Below are positions 29,236 through 39,209 of a stretch of 64,000 nucleotides of DNA, piece after piece. The DNA lies in NCBI RefSeq assembly GCF_019166065.1, contig NZ_JAHTBN010000009.1:83145-147144 (forward strand). Direction: 5' to 3'. Origin of the DNA: Candidimonas humi. GTDB taxonomy: Bacteria > Pseudomonadota > Gammaproteobacteria > Burkholderiales > Burkholderiaceae_B. The position numbers and the translations under genes were made by a program. The notes below the pieces were generated by a model, which worked only from the letters and a program-made list of their open reading frames with translations, was not told the origin of the DNA and did no database searches. Numbering within the stretch: position 1 is the first letter of the stretch; the number at the start of each line of letters is the position of its first letter.

Positions 29236-30222
29236 TTAACGCACCTCGGGAGCCGCGGTTTGCGCATGCGCCGAGGCATCGGCCACCAGGCGCCCCGAGA
29301 CCCCGGGCCGGGCCAGGAACAACTTGGGGTCCAGCGGCGTACCCGCCATGCGCACCTCGAAATGCAGGTGCGGCCCGGTGGATCGGCCGCTCGTGCCTAC
29401 GCGGGCGATCATCTGCCCCTTTTCCACCAGATCCCCGGCCTTGACGTCCAGCTCGGACGCATGGGCATAGCGCGTGACCAGCCCGTTGCCGTGATCGATC
29501 TCCACCATATTGCCGTAGCCGGCCTCGCGCCCGGCCGTGGTGACCACGCCGCCCGAAGCCGCATAGATGGGCGTGCCGCGCGGCGCCACCAGATCCATGC
29601 CCTCGTGCAGGGAACGGCGATGGGTAACCGGATTGACGCGCCAGCCGAAGGGCGAGCTCAGGCGCGTATAGGCCACCGGGGTCAGATCGGGCAGGCGCGC
29701 CTCGATGCCGGCGCGCCGCGTGAAGGCGAGATCCAGCAGGGCAAGGCGCTCGCCCTGCTCGGTCATGCGCTGCTGCATCCGGTCCAGCGTGCGCCCGAGG
29801 CTTTCTCCCGAATCCGGCTGCGGATAGGCGCCCGCGATGTCGTCCATGGGCGGCGCGGCGGTATCGATGCCGGCCTTGATCTCGGGGTCGGTATAGGCAA
29901 TGCCGGCCTGCTTGGCGATGCGCCGGCTCAGGGAAGTCATGGCGATGAGGCGGGCCTGCAGCTCGCCCACCTTGCCGGCCAGCAGGGCCAGGGTGTCGCG
30001 CATCTGGGCCGAATCGCGCGTCAGCCGGCTGTTCAGCGCCTGGGTCTGGAAGGTATCGGCGTGCGCCGGCGCGTCCATATACGACTGGACCCACGCCCCG
30101 GCCAGCGCCGATGCCGCCAGCGCGGTGGCCATCGCCAACGAGCGCAACAGGCGGGCCGGCTTGTTCGGGCTGGACGCGGAATTGGATTCGCCGGCGGGGC
30201 CGTGCATAATGGTGGATGTCAC
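29236..30222 (-). CDS. M23 family metallopeptidase (LytM-type, membrane-anchored)
   Basis: A 328-residue protein with one N-terminal membrane segment (about residues 27-45, LLRSLAMATALAASALAGAWV), a coiled-coil-like region of about 100 residues (ALNSRLTRDSAQMRDTLALLAGKVGELQARL), and a C-terminal M23 domain. The zinc-site motifs are HRRSLHEGMDLVAPRGTPIYA (H-x(n)-D) and GPHLHFEV (H-x-H), both intact. It should therefore be an active peptidoglycan endopeptidase, not a degenerate EnvC-like activator. The start is GTG at 30222 with AGAGGT 8-9 bases upstream. It is 27 bases from the divergent dciA-like gene, so their promoters must lie within or between the coding regions. Confidence 0.88.
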   Translation of the reverse strand: MTSTIMHGPAGESNSASSPNKPARLLRSLAMATALAASALAGAWVQSYMDAPAHADTFQTQALNSRLTRDSAQMRDTLALLAGKVGELQARLIAMTSLSRRIAKQAGIAYTDPEIKAGIDTAAPPMDDIAGAYPQPDSGESLGRTLDRMQQRMTEQGERLALLDLAFTRRAGIEARLPDLTPVAYTRLSSPFGWRVNPVTHRRSLHEGMDLVAPRGTPIYAASGGVVTTAGREAGYGNMVEIDHGNGLVTRYAHASELDVKAGDLVEKGQMIARVGTSGRSTGPHLHFEVRMAGTPLDPKLFLARPGVSGRLVADASAHAQTAAPEVR

Positions 30223-30249
30223 TGTATCGATACCTCTGTAAATCTATAG

Positions 30250-30738
30250 ATGCTGCCTACGCCCGCCGAGCGTCGATCGCGAAAAAAAACAGCCCCCGAC
30301 GCCGATCTTTCGGCGATCGGATGGTTGGGTAGCGACCAGCACGCCGCAAGCGTGCTGACGACCGCCCGTATGCTGCTTGCCATAGAGCAGGCGGCCGGCG
30401 AAATACTGCCTCCCGCCTTGCGGCAGGTGTGCCGGGTGGCCCGTATGGACAGACAGCAACTTACGCTGGCGGTTCCCGGCGCGGCCCATGCCGCCAAGCT
30501 GCGGCAGTTGGCCCCGCGGATCGCGCAGCGGCTGTCCGAGGGTGGATGGAACCTTAACCAGGTGCAGGTCAAGGTTCAAGCGGGTTTGTCATACATCGGG
30601 ACAAATCCGCCTAGGGCCAAAAATGTCGAGCCCCTGGGCGAGAAGGCCCTGGACGCCTTCGAGACCTTGCATGCCTCGCTGCGGCCCGGGCCACTGGCCG
30701 ATGCCGTCGGCCGGCTGTTGGCCCACCACAAGCCCTGA
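30250..30738 (+). CDS. DciA-like DUF721 protein (possible replicative helicase loader)
   Basis: A 162-residue basic protein with a DUF721 domain. The recognisable part is LDWLG-like (IGWLGSDQHAASVLTTARMLLAIEQAAGEILPPALRQVCRVARMDRQQLTLAVPGAAHAAKLRQLAPRIAQRL), matching the N-terminal KH-like domain of DciA, which loads DnaB in bacteria lacking DnaC. The C-terminal part after residue 110 is variable and basic/polar. There is no Shine-Dalgarno before the ATG at 30250. The location between lpxC and secA is common for this family in Burkholderiales, as I recall. Gene name left open because helicase loading has not been shown here. Confidence 0.75.
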   Translation: MLPTPAERRSRKKTAPDADLSAIGWLGSDQHAASVLTTARMLLAIEQAAGEILPPALRQVCRVARMDRQQLTLAVPGAAHAAKLRQLAPRIAQRLSEGGWNLNQVQVKVQAGLSYIGTNPPRAKNVEPLGEKALDAFETLHASLRPGPLADAVGRLLAHHKP

Positions 30739-30842
30739 ATCGCCCTGACGTCCAGCCGCGCTGGCGCACGTATCGACAAGCGGGGGGCAAAGCAGGGACG
30801 GCCGCAGCCGGGGCCGGCCGCCTTATCTGCGCAAGAGCGCGC

Positions 30843-31766
30843 TCAGGCCAGCTTCCATTCCGTCGTGAAAGCGCGCGGCGCGGCGGCGGTGGATTCGTAG
30901 GTGATCAGCTCCCAGGCGTCGCTACGCGCCAGCAGCGCGCGTGCAAGCTGGTTGTTCAGGCTGTGGCCCGACTTGCAGGCCACGTAGCGCCCCACCAGGG
31001 GCTTGCCGATCAGGTACAGGTCGCCGATGGCGTCCAGGATCTTGTGCTTGACGAACTCGTCGTCATAGCGCAAGCCGTCGGAATTGAGGACCCGGTACTC
31101 GTCCATGACGATCGCGTTGTCCAGGCTGCCGCCACGCGCCAGACCGGCTGCGCGCAAGGCCTCGACCTCGCTCACGAAGCCGAAGGTGCGGGCCCGCGCG
31201 ATGGACTTGGTGTAGGAATCCTTGGCGAAATCGACTTCGGCGAAATTCGCCGTGGAATCGATGGCCGGATGATGGAAATCGATGGCGAACGACAGGGCAA
31301 AGCCGTCGTAGGGTTCCAGCCGCGCCCACTTCAGGTCGCTGCCTTCGCCCTCGCGCACCTCGACCGGCTTGAGCACCCGTATGAACTGCTTGGCCGCAGG
31401 CTGTTCCTGCAAACCGGCCGAACGCAGCAAATAGACGAAGGTGCCGGCGCTGCCGTCCATGATGGGCACTTCTTCGGCCGTGAGGTCTACGTGCAGGTTG
31501 TCGATGCCCAGGCCGGCGAGCGCGGACATCAAGTGTTCGACCGTGGAGACGCGCACCTTGCCCTGCTGCAGCACGGAGGCCATGCGGGTGTCGCCCACCC
31601 CGTCGGCACGGGCGGGCAGATCGACCACTTCGGGCAGATCCACGCGATGGAACACAATACCGGTATTGGGCTCGGCCGGCCGGAGCGTGAGCTCGACTCG
31701 ACGGCCGGAATGCAGCCCCACACCCTTGGTACTGATGGACTTCTGGATGGTGCGTTGGCGTAACAT
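30843..31766 (-). CDS. lpxC: UDP-3-O-acyl-N-acetylglucosamine deacetylase LpxC
   Basis: A 307-residue zinc amidase catalysing the committed step of lipid A synthesis. Active-site motifs are [17 protein letters not shown] (catalytic Glu and the zinc His near 78-79), [13 protein letters not shown] (zinc His 238 and Asp 242 region) and [15 protein letters not shown] (catalytic His 265 region). Start and length match the family (E. coli 305). It is the last gene of the dcw cluster, 272 bases after ftsZ. That gap has a stable hairpin after ftsZ and a TACAAT -10-like hexamer on the minus strand (31822-31827), so lpxC may also have its own promoter. Confidence 0.96.
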   Translation of the reverse strand: MLRQRTIQKSISTKGVGLHSGRRVELTLRPAEPNTGIVFHRVDLPEVVDLPARADGVGDTRMASVLQQGKVRVSTVEHLMSALAGLGIDNLHVDLTAEEVPIMDGSAGTFVYLLRSAGLQEQPAAKQFIRVLKPVEVREGEGSDLKWARLEPYDGFALSFAIDFHHPAIDSTANFAEVDFAKDSYTKSIARARTFGFVSEVEALRAAGLARGGSLDNAIVMDEYRVLNSDGLRYDDEFVKHKILDAIGDLYLIGKPLVGRYVACKSGHSLNNQLARALLARSDAWELITYESTAAAPRAFTTEWKLA

Positions 31767-31963
31767 GATGATCGGTCAAAAAATTTTGCTGCCCCGGCGG
31801 GCCGGAGCACTGGATTGAAGCATTGTAACAAGAATGGATTTCAAGCCGCGTAATAGTTGTAAGGCCCAGATACCACCCCGGACACCTCTATTGTTGCGGT
31901 AATGCCTTGTACATGGCGCAGCGGCGCACGCCCCGGGGAAATGGGGAAGTGCGCCGCCGGCGG

Positions 31964-31990
31964 GCACGGGCGCCGCAAAGGCGCCCGTGC
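31964..31990 (-). terminator. Stable hairpin after ftsZ (possible terminator or pause)
   Basis: GCACGGGCGCC (31964-31974), a five-base loop and GGCGCCCGTGC (31980-31990) make a perfect 11-bp stem, 48 bases after the ftsZ stop. There is no T-run after it on the minus strand, so factor-independent termination is doubtful. Attenuation of ftsZ-lpxC readthrough is possible. Confidence 0.45.
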
Positions 31991-32038
31991 CAGTCCATGT
32001 GAGGTTCGTTCCAGTTACAGAAACGTCCCGTTCCCGCC

Positions 32039-33211
32039 TCAATCAGCCTGCTTGCGCAGGAAAGCGGGGATATCGAAGTGGTCCATTCCGGCGGTTTCCA
32101 GCGCCCGCACCTGGGCCGAAGCATGGCTGCGGGGGTTGCGGATCACGGCAGGCACGTCGGAATTGGCGAAACCGCCCATCAAGGGCATGTTGTCGGTGCC
32201 GGTGCGGTATGCCTCGTTGGTGGCCACCAGTTGCGGACGGCTGGCCACTGCGTTGGCGCGGCCCAGCCCGGTCGCCACCACGGTCACGCGCAGGTTCTCG
32301 CCCATGGACTCATCGTAGGCCGTACCGAAGATCACAGTAGCGTCTTCGGCCGCATAGCTGCGGATGGTGTCCATGATTTCGCGCGTTTCGCGCATCTTCA
32401 GACTGCCGCGGCTGGCGGTGATGTTAACCAGCATGCCGCGGGCGCCGTGCAGATCCACGCCTTCCAGCAGCGGGCATGCGATGGCGCGTTCGGCCGCCAC
32501 GCGGGCCCGGTCGGCGCCGGCGGCGATCGAGGTGCCCATCATGGCCTGGCCCTGCTCGCCCATGATCGTCTTGACGTCCTCGAAGTCGACGTTGATGTTG
32601 CCCTCGACGTTGATGATCTCGGCGATCCCGGCGCAAGCGCTGTGCAGCACGTCGTCGGCGGACTTGAAGCAATCCTCCTGCGTGGCGTCCTCGTCCATCA
32701 GTTCGTACAGGTTCTCGTTGAGCACCACGATCAGCGAGTGCACGTGCTTGGACAACTCGGCGATGCCCTCTTCGGCCATCTTCAAGCGCTTGGTGCCTTC
32801 AAAAGAGAAAGGCTTGGTGACCACGCCGACGGTAAGAATGCCAAGTTCCTTGGCCACCTCGGCTACCACCGGGCCTGCGCCGGTGCCGGTGCCGCCGCCC
32901 ATGCCGGCGGTAATGAACACCATGTTGGCGCCATTGAGCGCGGCGCGGATTTCTTCGCGCGCGGTCTCGGCCGCGGCGCGGCCCTGCTCGGGCTTGGCGC
33001 CGGCGCCCAGGCCGGTGCGGCCCAGGCGGATCTGCACCGGGGCCTCAGTAGTGGCCAGCGCCTGGGCGTCGGTGTTCGCGCACACGAACTCCACGCCGTT
33101 CACGCCGGAACGGATCATATGGGCCACGGCGTTTCCGCCGGCCCCGCCAACACCTACCACCTTGATCACGGTGCCGTTGGCATTGCTGTCGAGCATCTCG
33201 AAATTCATCAT
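32039..33211 (-). CDS. ftsZ: Cell division GTPase FtsZ
   Basis: A 390-residue tubulin homologue that forms the Z ring at midcell. The tubulin signature GGGTGTG is at residues 105-111 and the P-loop-like GVGGAGGNAV at 20-29. The T7/catalytic loop VNVDFEDVKTIM lies in the activation region, and the C-terminal peptide DIPAFLRKQAD (for FtsA and other partners) ends the protein after a linker of about 55 residues. The start is taken at the first ATG of an ATG-ATG pair (33211), preceded by GGGAG six bases upstream; the open frame reaches 33376. ftsA lies 247 bases upstream, leaving room for a ftsZ promoter. Confidence 0.97.
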   Translation of the reverse strand: MMNFEMLDSNANGTVIKVVGVGGAGGNAVAHMIRSGVNGVEFVCANTDAQALATTEAPVQIRLGRTGLGAGAKPEQGRAAAETAREEIRAALNGANMVFITAGMGGGTGTGAGPVVAEVAKELGILTVGVVTKPFSFEGTKRLKMAEEGIAELSKHVHSLIVVLNENLYELMDEDATQEDCFKSADDVLHSACAGIAEIINVEGNINVDFEDVKTIMGEQGQAMMGTSIAAGADRARVAAERAIACPLLEGVDLHGARGMLVNITASRGSLKMRETREIMDTIRSYAAEDATVIFGTAYDESMGENLRVTVVATGLGRANAVASRPQLVATNEAYRTGTDNMPLMGGFANSDVPAVIRNPRSHASAQVRALETAGMDHFDIPAFLRKQAD

Positions 33212-33458
33212 GACTGACTCCCTCACATTTCCTGAAAAACGATAAAAGCGTTGATTTCCCCAAGTACTGCCTGCACTGCCGGGAATCGCTTCAAAGAAGA
33301 TGCCAGACGGGCTCGCACCAGATTTGAAACGCCTCCCTCGTGTCCCGCCCGGTAGGCCCGCAGGCCTATCGAACAAGGCACTTGGCGGGATCCGAAAACC
33401 TCCCGCCGCAAGGGGCTCCCGGAACCTGCCGGCATGCGCCGGACGGGTTCCGCAAGCC

Positions 33459-34685
33459 CTAATTCATGAACCACTCCTTCATCCGGGACAACAGAGTCTT
33501 GAAACTCCCTTTTTGTTGCGCGACCTTGCGGCCGCGGGCACGCTGCACACGGGCCTCGGACAGCAGGCCCATCACCGTGGAGAAGCGCGGATTGCGCATG
33601 ACGTCGGCCAGGCTGCCCTCATAGTCGGGCACGGCCACGCGTACCGGCTTGAGGAACACGTCCTCGGCCAATTCGACGATGCCCGGCATCAGCGCCGTGC
33701 CGCCGGTCAGGACCACACCCGAGGCCAGCAGGTCTTCGTAGCCGGACTCGCGCACGATCTGCTGCACGAAGGTGAAGAGTTCTTCGATGCGCGGCTCGAT
33801 CACGGCGCCCAGCGCCTGGCGCTTGACCTGGCGGTTGGGCCGGTCGCCCAGGCCGGGCACTTCCACATATTCCTCGGCGCTGGCCAGCACTTGCTTGGCA
33901 ATGCCGAAGCGCAGCTTGATTTCCTCGGCGTCCGGGGTGGGCGTGCGCAGCATCGCCGCGATATCGCTGGTGATCTGGTCGCCGGCGATCGGCACCACCG
34001 CGGTGTGGCGGATCGCCCCGCCGGTATAGATCGCGATGTCGGTGGTGCCGCCGCCGATATCGACCAGCACCACGCCCAGCTCTTTCTCGTCGGCGGTCAG
34101 GCACGCCAGGCTCGAGGCCAGCGGCTGCAGGATCAGGTCCTGCACTTCCAGCCCGCAGCGGCGCACGCACTTGACGATGTTCTGCGCCGCGCTGACCGCG
34201 CCGGTGACGATATGCACGCGCACTTCCAGGCGCAGGCCGCTCATGCCTATCGGCTCGCGGATGTCTTCCTGCGAATCGACGATGAACTCCTGGGTCAGCA
34301 CGTGCAGCACCTGCTGGTCGGTGGGAATGTTCACCGCCTTGGCGGTCTCGATCACGCGGGCGACGTCGGTGGCGGTGACTTCCTTGTCCTTGACCGCCAC
34401 CATGCCGCTGGAATTGAAGCTCGTGATGTGGCTGCCCGCAATCCCCGTATAGACCTCGCGGATCTTGCAGTCGGCCATCAGCTCGGCCTCTTCCAGCGCG
34501 CGCTGGATGGAATTCACTGTCGACTCGATATTGACCACCACGCCCTTGCGCATGCCCTGGGACTCGTGCTGGCCCAGGCCGAGCACTTCGAAACGTCCTT
34601 CCGGCAGTATTTCGGCGACGACGGCCACCACCTTGCTGGTGCCTATATCGAGTGCAACGATCAGATCCTTGATGTCACGGGTCAT
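33459..34685 (-). CDS. ftsA: Cell division protein FtsA
   Basis: A 408-residue actin-like protein that anchors FtsZ to the membrane. The ATP-binding signatures are LIVALDIGTSKVVAVVAE (phosphate 1), VLVDIGGGTTDIAIYTGGAIRHTAV (phosphate 2) and GVVLTGGTALMPGIVELAE (adenosine). A C-terminal amphipathic membrane-targeting helix is plausible in SFKTLLSRMKEWFMN. The start is MTRDIKDLIVALDIG at 34685, seven bases after the ftsQ stop; the frame is open to 34736. The normal order ftsQ-ftsA-ftsZ is kept. Confidence 0.96.
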   Translation of the reverse strand: MTRDIKDLIVALDIGTSKVVAVVAEILPEGRFEVLGLGQHESQGMRKGVVVNIESTVNSIQRALEEAELMADCKIREVYTGIAGSHITSFNSSGMVAVKDKEVTATDVARVIETAKAVNIPTDQQVLHVLTQEFIVDSQEDIREPIGMSGLRLEVRVHIVTGAVSAAQNIVKCVRRCGLEVQDLILQPLASSLACLTADEKELGVVLVDIGGGTTDIAIYTGGAIRHTAVVPIAGDQITSDIAAMLRTPTPDAEEIKLRFGIAKQVLASAEEYVEVPGLGDRPNRQVKRQALGAVIEPRIEELFTFVQQIVRESGYEDLLASGVVLTGGTALMPGIVELAEDVFLKPVRVAVPDYEGSLADVMRNPRFSTVMGLLSEARVQRARGRKVAQQKGSFKTLLSRMKEWFMN

Positions 34686-34692
34686 GGTTTTT

Positions 34693-35484
34693 CTATTTGC
34701 TAGGAGTATGGGAAACAGGAGCCAACATGATGGCAAAGCCGTTGGGATAGCGTAAATCGGCGCTGGCTATGGTGCGCCCGTCCAGCCGCCGCAGCAGCGC
34801 CGGCCAGGCATTGACGAAACGTTCGATGCGCGCGGCGAAGGGCAGCGCCCCCGAACGCCCGTGCGGGTCGGCCACGTCGGCGGCAGGGTCGCGTCCCAGG
34901 CTCAGGTGCAGCCCGTCGGACAATTCCACGTCCCAGGCATAGCGCGGGCTCAGCGTGATCTTGGTGACGCGCAGGTTCAAGGGCGCGAACCAGCGCGCCA
35001 GTTCGGCATAGCGCTGCACCACCAGGCGCTCGGACAGTTCCGGCCCATAGAAGTGCGGCAAATGGGCGTCGTCCGGCAGCTCGCCCTGGTTGGCGCTGAA
35101 CGCCTCGCCCCAGGTATTGATGATCTGGTTTTCATTCCACAGTGCCAAGGGCTGCTGCTCTTCGATCTTCACGCGCAGCGTATCGGGCCAGACACGCTGG
35201 ATCTGCACATGGCGCACCCAGGGCACGGTTTCCAGCAGCTTGCGCGTATCGTTCAGATTCACGGTGAAGAAATTCCCCACCAGCCTGCCCGCTATTGTCG
35301 CCCGCACACTGGCGGCAGAGACGTAATTCAATGTATCGGCCTGCATCGGTTCGATCTCGATGCGGCTTATGGTGAAATAGGGACGCTGCACGACCCAGGC
35401 CAGCACGCCCGCGATCATTGCCACGACCGCCAGCACGGCCAGCGAATTGGCAATGAAGTTGGTGATGCGGGCGTCGTTGAACAC
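34693..35484 (-). CDS. ftsQ: Cell division protein FtsQ
   Basis: A 263-residue bitopic division protein. It has a short cytoplasmic tail, one membrane helix (about 13-33, SLAVLAVVAMIAGVLAWVV), a POTRA domain (YFTISRIEIEPMQADTLNYVSAASVRATIAGRLVGNFFTVNLNDTRKLLETVPWVRHVQIQRVWPDTLRVKIEEQQPLALW) and the periplasmic beta domain. It links FtsA-FtsZ to FtsBL and FtsWI. The start is a GTG at 35484; GGAGG at the end of the upstream mini-ORF serves as its ribosome-binding site (seven bases spacing). Confidence 0.95.
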   Translation of the reverse strand: MFNDARITNFIANSLAVLAVVAMIAGVLAWVVQRPYFTISRIEIEPMQADTLNYVSAASVRATIAGRLVGNFFTVNLNDTRKLLETVPWVRHVQIQRVWPDTLRVKIEEQQPLALWNENQIINTWGEAFSANQGELPDDAHLPHFYGPELSERLVVQRYAELARWFAPLNLRVTKITLSPRYAWDVELSDGLHLSLGRDPAADVADPHGRSGALPFAARIERFVNAWPALLRRLDGRTIASADLRYPNGFAIMLAPVSHTPSK

Positions 35485-35486
35485 GC

Positions 35487-35540
35487 TTACACCTCCACCG
35501 TGCGATGTGCCGCTGCGGGCAGCCCGGCGATCCTGCTCAT
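35487..35540 (-). pseudogene. 17-codon ORF in the place of ddl (possible deletion remnant)
   Basis: An intact 17-codon frame ([17 protein letters not shown]) fills the gap between murC and ftsQ. It starts at an ATG overlapping the murC TGA (ATGA) and has a strong ribosome-binding site (AGGAG, seven bases before the ATG, inside the end of murC). Its last codons (GTG GAG GTG TAA) provide the GGAGG for ftsQ. D-alanine-D-alanine ligase (ddl) normally stands here in Bordetella and relatives. The arrangement is what an in-frame internal deletion of ddl would leave: its start signals, a few codons and its end. It could equally be a translated linker peptide keeping ftsQ coupled to murC. Confidence 0.5.
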
Positions 35541-36943
35541 GCCAGATCTCCTATTTGCGCGGGCACCCGGCTGATGGAGCCGGCGCCCATGACGATCACT
35601 ACATCGCCGTCGCGCACGAAGCCCAGGATGGCTTGCGGCAATTCGGCGACGTCCTCGACGAACAGCGGCTCGACCTTGCCCGCCACGCGGATCGCGCGCG
35701 TCAGCGCGCGGCCGTCGGCCGCCACCAGGGGCGCTTCGCCGGCCGCGTAGACTTCGGTCAGCAGCACGGCGTCGGCCGAGCTCAGCACGCGCACGAAATC
35801 CTCGAAGCAGTCGCGCGTGCGGGTATAGCGGTGCGGCTGGAAGGCCAGCACGATGCGGCGCTGCGGCCAGGCGCCGCGCGCCGCCGCCAGGGTCGCGGCC
35901 ATTTCCACGGGGTGGTGGCCATAGTCGTCGATCACGGTAAAAGTGCCGCCGCCCGAGGCGGCCGGCACGGCAAAATCGCCCGCCTGCGTGAAGCGCCGGC
36001 CCACGCCGTTGAACGAGGCCAGCGCCTGCGCAATGGCCTCGTCGGGCACGCCCAGCTCGGTGGCCACGGCTATCGCCGCCAGCGAATTGAGCACGTTGTG
36101 CACGCCCGGCAGATTGAGCGTGACCTGCAGCGCCGGCAAGAGCCCTGCGGGACCGCGGCGCTGCACCGTAAAGCGCATGCGGGTGGCTTCCGCCTGCACG
36201 TCCACGGCGCGCACTTGCGCATCGGCATTCAGGCCGTAGGTCGTGACGGGCCGGGATACGAAGGGAATGATTTCGCGCACATTGGCATCGTCGCTGCACA
36301 GCACTGCGCTGCCGTAGAAAGGCAGCTTGTGCGTGAACTCTATGAAAGCGCTCTTGAGGCGCGCGACGTCATGGCCGTAAGTGTCCATGTGATCGGCATC
36401 GATATTGGTCACGATGGCCATCACCGGCAGCAGGTTCAGGAAAGACGCGTCGGACTCGTCGGCCTCGACCACGATGAACTCGCCCTGCCCCAGGCGCGCA
36501 TTGGCGCCGGCGGAATTCAGCCGGCCGCCGATGACGAAGGTCGGATCCAGGCCGCCGCCGGCCAGCACGCTGGCCACCAGGCTGGTGGTGGTGGTCTTGC
36601 CGTGCGTGCCGGCCACGGCTATGCCGCGCTTCAGGCGCATCAGCTCGGTAAGCATCAGCGCGCGCGGCACCACCGGGATATGCGCGGCGCGCGCCGCCAG
36701 CACCTCGGGATTGTCGGCCTTGACCGCTGTAGAAGTAACGATCGCCCCCACGCCACGGATGTTCTCGGCATCGTGGCCGATGGAAATGCGCGCCCCCAGG
36801 CCGGCCAGGCGGCGCGTGACGGCGGATTCCTGGATATCGGAACCGCTGATGGCATAGCCCAGGTTGAGCAGGACTTCGGCAATGCCGCTCATGCCCGATC
36901 CGCCTATGCCGACGAAATGTATGCTCTGTATCCGGTGCTTCAT
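35537..36943 (-). CDS. murC: UDP-N-acetylmuramate-L-alanine ligase MurC
   Basis: A 468-residue cytoplasmic ligase that adds L-Ala to UDP-MurNAc. The N-terminal Rossmann motif is [22 protein letters not shown], the P-loop is [19 protein letters not shown], and the central-domain metal and ADP residues are in [31 protein letters not shown]. The C-terminal domain has [18 protein letters not shown] and [15 protein letters not shown]. The start at 36943 overlaps the murG stop (ATGA); an in-frame ATG nine codons upstream is disfavoured. Length is normal. Confidence 0.97.
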   Translation of the reverse strand: MKHRIQSIHFVGIGGSGMSGIAEVLLNLGYAISGSDIQESAVTRRLAGLGARISIGHDAENIRGVGAIVTSTAVKADNPEVLAARAAHIPVVPRALMLTELMRLKRGIAVAGTHGKTTTTSLVASVLAGGGLDPTFVIGGRLNSAGANARLGQGEFIVVEADESDASFLNLLPVMAIVTNIDADHMDTYGHDVARLKSAFIEFTHKLPFYGSAVLCSDDANVREIIPFVSRPVTTYGLNADAQVRAVDVQAEATRMRFTVQRRGPAGLLPALQVTLNLPGVHNVLNSLAAIAVATELGVPDEAIAQALASFNGVGRRFTQAGDFAVPAASGGGTFTVIDDYGHHPVEMAATLAAARGAWPQRRIVLAFQPHRYTRTRDCFEDFVRVLSSADAVLLTEVYAAGEAPLVAADGRALTRAIRVAGKVEPLFVEDVAELPQAILGFVRDGDVVIVMGAGSISRVPAQIGDLA

Positions 36944-38019
36944 GCCGGCCTCCTCAATACCTGCTCGCAAGCATCGGCAATCTGCTGTGTCGCATTCAAG
37001 CGTGCGTGTTCGTGGGCATGCCCGGCCACGGCAGCCAGCTCTTCGCGGCTGCGCTCACGCAGCCACTGCGCCAGCCATTCGGCCGAGAATCCATCCTGCG
37101 CCTGCAGCCACGCGCCATGGCAATCGCTCAGGTAGCGCGCATTGGCCGTCTGGTGGTCGTCGATGGCATGCGGCAGCGGCACGAACAGCGCGGCCACGCC
37201 TACCGCCGCCACCTCGGCCACCGTCATGGCGCCGGCGCGGCAGATCAGCAGATCGGCCTGCGACAAGGCCGACGCCATGTCGTCGATGAAGGCATGGCAC
37301 TCGGCCCGCACCCCGGCGCGCGCGTAGGCCGCGCGCAAGGCCTCCAGGTGCTGTTCGCCGGCCTGGTGCACGACTTCCGGACGTTCTTCTTCGGGCAGCA
37401 GCGCCAGGGCCTGCGGCACGGTCTCGTTGAGAACCCGGGCGCCCAGGCTGCCGCCCACCACCAGCAGGCGCAGCGCGCCGCTGCGCGCCGCGTAGCGCTG
37501 CCCGGCCGGGGGCAGTTGCGCCAGGCTGGCGCGCACCGGATTGCCGACCATGATGGCGCCCGGAAGAGCCCCGGGGAATCCCACCAGCACCTTGCTGGCC
37601 AGCCGCGCCAGCCAGCGGTTGGCGGTGCCCGCCACGGCGTTCTGTTCATGCACCACCACCGGCACGCGGCGCAAGGCCGCCATCAGGCCGCCCGGGAACG
37701 CCGCGTAGCCGCCCATGCCCAGCACCACGTCGGGCCGGGCCCGCCGCAGGCACGCGGACGCCTGCAGGCAGGCGCGCAACAGCGTGAACGGCAGCTTCAG
37801 CAAGGCCATCGGGCCCTTGCCGCGCACCCCGCCGAAGCGCAGCGGCAGCAATTCGAAACCCTGGGGCGGCACCAGCCGCCCTTCCATGCGCTCGGGATGC
37901 CCGAGCCAGAACACCCTCCAGCCGCGCGCACGCATCTCATGGCCCACCGCCAGGCCGGGCATGATATGCCCGCCGGTGCCGCCGGCCATGATGAGTACGG
38001 TGTGTTGCGCTGCGTTCAT
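36940..38019 (-). CDS. murG: Undecaprenyl-PP-MurNAc-pentapeptide-UDPGlcNAc GlcNAc transferase MurG
   Basis: A 359-residue GT-B glycosyltransferase at the inner face of the membrane that turns lipid I into lipid II. The N-terminal glycine-rich loop is [24 protein letters not shown], with [31 protein letters not shown]. The UDP-GlcNAc site is in [23 protein letters not shown] and [39 protein letters not shown]. The start overlaps the ftsW stop by four bases. Normal length. Confidence 0.97.
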   Translation of the reverse strand: MNAAQHTVLIMAGGTGGHIMPGLAVGHEMRARGWRVFWLGHPERMEGRLVPPQGFELLPLRFGGVRGKGPMALLKLPFTLLRACLQASACLRRARPDVVLGMGGYAAFPGGLMAALRRVPVVVHEQNAVAGTANRWLARLASKVLVGFPGALPGAIMVGNPVRASLAQLPPAGQRYAARSGALRLLVVGGSLGARVLNETVPQALALLPEEERPEVVHQAGEQHLEALRAAYARAGVRAECHAFIDDMASALSQADLLICRAGAMTVAEVAAVGVAALFVPLPHAIDDHQTANARYLSDCHGAWLQAQDGFSAEWLAQWLRERSREELAAVAGHAHEHARLNATQQIADACEQVLRRPA

Positions 38020-39209
38020 GTGCGCTTGCCCCGCATGAGATTACGATTCTCGAAATCCACCCTTAGCAGCAGGGCGATCGCGCAAAGATTCATCACGATG
38101 CCCGAACCGCCATAGCTCACCATGGGCAAGGTCAGGCCCTTGGTGGGCAGCAGGCCCACGCATACGCCGATGTTGATGAAGGTCTGTACCCCGAACCACA
38201 GGGCCACGCCTTGGGCAACCAGTCCGTTGAAAATGCGTTCCATCGCGATCGCCTGGCGGCCGATGTCGAAGCCGCGCCAGATCAGGAAGGCGAAGACCGC
38301 GATCAGGCACACCAGGCCGACGAAGCCCAGCTCTTCGCCGATGACGGCGACGATGAAGTCGGTATGGGCCTCGGGCAGGTAATGCAGCTTCTCGATGCTG
38401 GCGCCCAGCCCTACGCCGAACCACTCGCCGCGGCCCAGGGCGATCAGCGAGTGCGACAACTGATAGGCGCTGCCGTATGCGTTATCGGGGTTCCACGGAT
38501 CCAGATAGGCGAACAGGCGCTCGCGCCGCCACGGCGACAGCCAGATCAGCAGCAGGAAGCTGCCCATCATGATGGCCAGCAGCGTGGAAAACAGCTTGCC
38601 GTTGATGCCGCCGATGAAGAGTATGCCCACGGCGATGGCCACGATGACCATGAAGGCGCCCAGGTCGGGCTCGAGCAGCACCACCATGCCGACCGCCGCC
38701 AGGGCGCAGGACATGGGCAGGAAGCCGCGCATGAAGTTCTGCATGTACTGCTGCTTGCGCACCGTATAGTCGGCCGCATACAGCAGGATGGTGATTTTCA
38801 TGAGCTCGGACGGCTGGAAATTCAGCGGCCCCAGGGGCAGCCAGCGGCGCGCGCCATTGACCTCGCGGCCTATGCCGGGCACCAGCACCACCAGCAGGAA
38901 CACCAGGCTCACCAGCATCAGCGGCATGGCCCACTTCTGCCAGACGCTCATGGGCACGCTCAGCACCACGGCCGAGCACAACAGTCCCGCGCAGATGAAC
39001 AGGCCATGGCGCAGCACGAAATAGAAGCGGCCGTAGCTTTCGTAGCGCGGCCCGTCGGCCAGCCCGATGGAGGCCGAATACACCATCAGCAGGCCGAACA
39101 ACAACAAGGCCGCGGCCGGGATGATGATCCACACGTCGAAGCTGGCCATCCGGGTGCGGCCCGGCCGCACGGCGTTGACGCTGGAGCTAAGATCCGCGAA
39201 TACGCTCAT
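38016..39209 (-). CDS. ftsW: Peptidoglycan glycosyltransferase FtsW
   Basis: A 397-residue SEDS polymerase with ten membrane segments, working with FtsI at the septum. Family motifs: [54 protein letters not shown] and [22 protein letters not shown]. The conserved Asp essential in SEDS proteins is likely the one in [12 protein letters not shown] or nearby. The start is the ATG at 39209, overlapping the murD stop by four bases. A much longer frame running to 40652 is an antiparallel artefact of murD. Confidence 0.95.
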   Translation of the reverse strand: MSVFADLSSSVNAVRPGRTRMASFDVWIIIPAAALLLFGLLMVYSASIGLADGPRYESYGRFYFVLRHGLFICAGLLCSAVVLSVPMSVWQKWAMPLMLVSLVFLLVVLVPGIGREVNGARRWLPLGPLNFQPSELMKITILLYAADYTVRKQQYMQNFMRGFLPMSCALAAVGMVVLLEPDLGAFMVIVAIAVGILFIGGINGKLFSTLLAIMMGSFLLLIWLSPWRRERLFAYLDPWNPDNAYGSAYQLSHSLIALGRGEWFGVGLGASIEKLHYLPEAHTDFIVAVIGEELGFVGLVCLIAVFAFLIWRGFDIGRQAIAMERIFNGLVAQGVALWFGVQTFINIGVCVGLLPTKGLTLPMVSYGGSGIVMNLCAIALLLRVDFENRNLMRGKRT

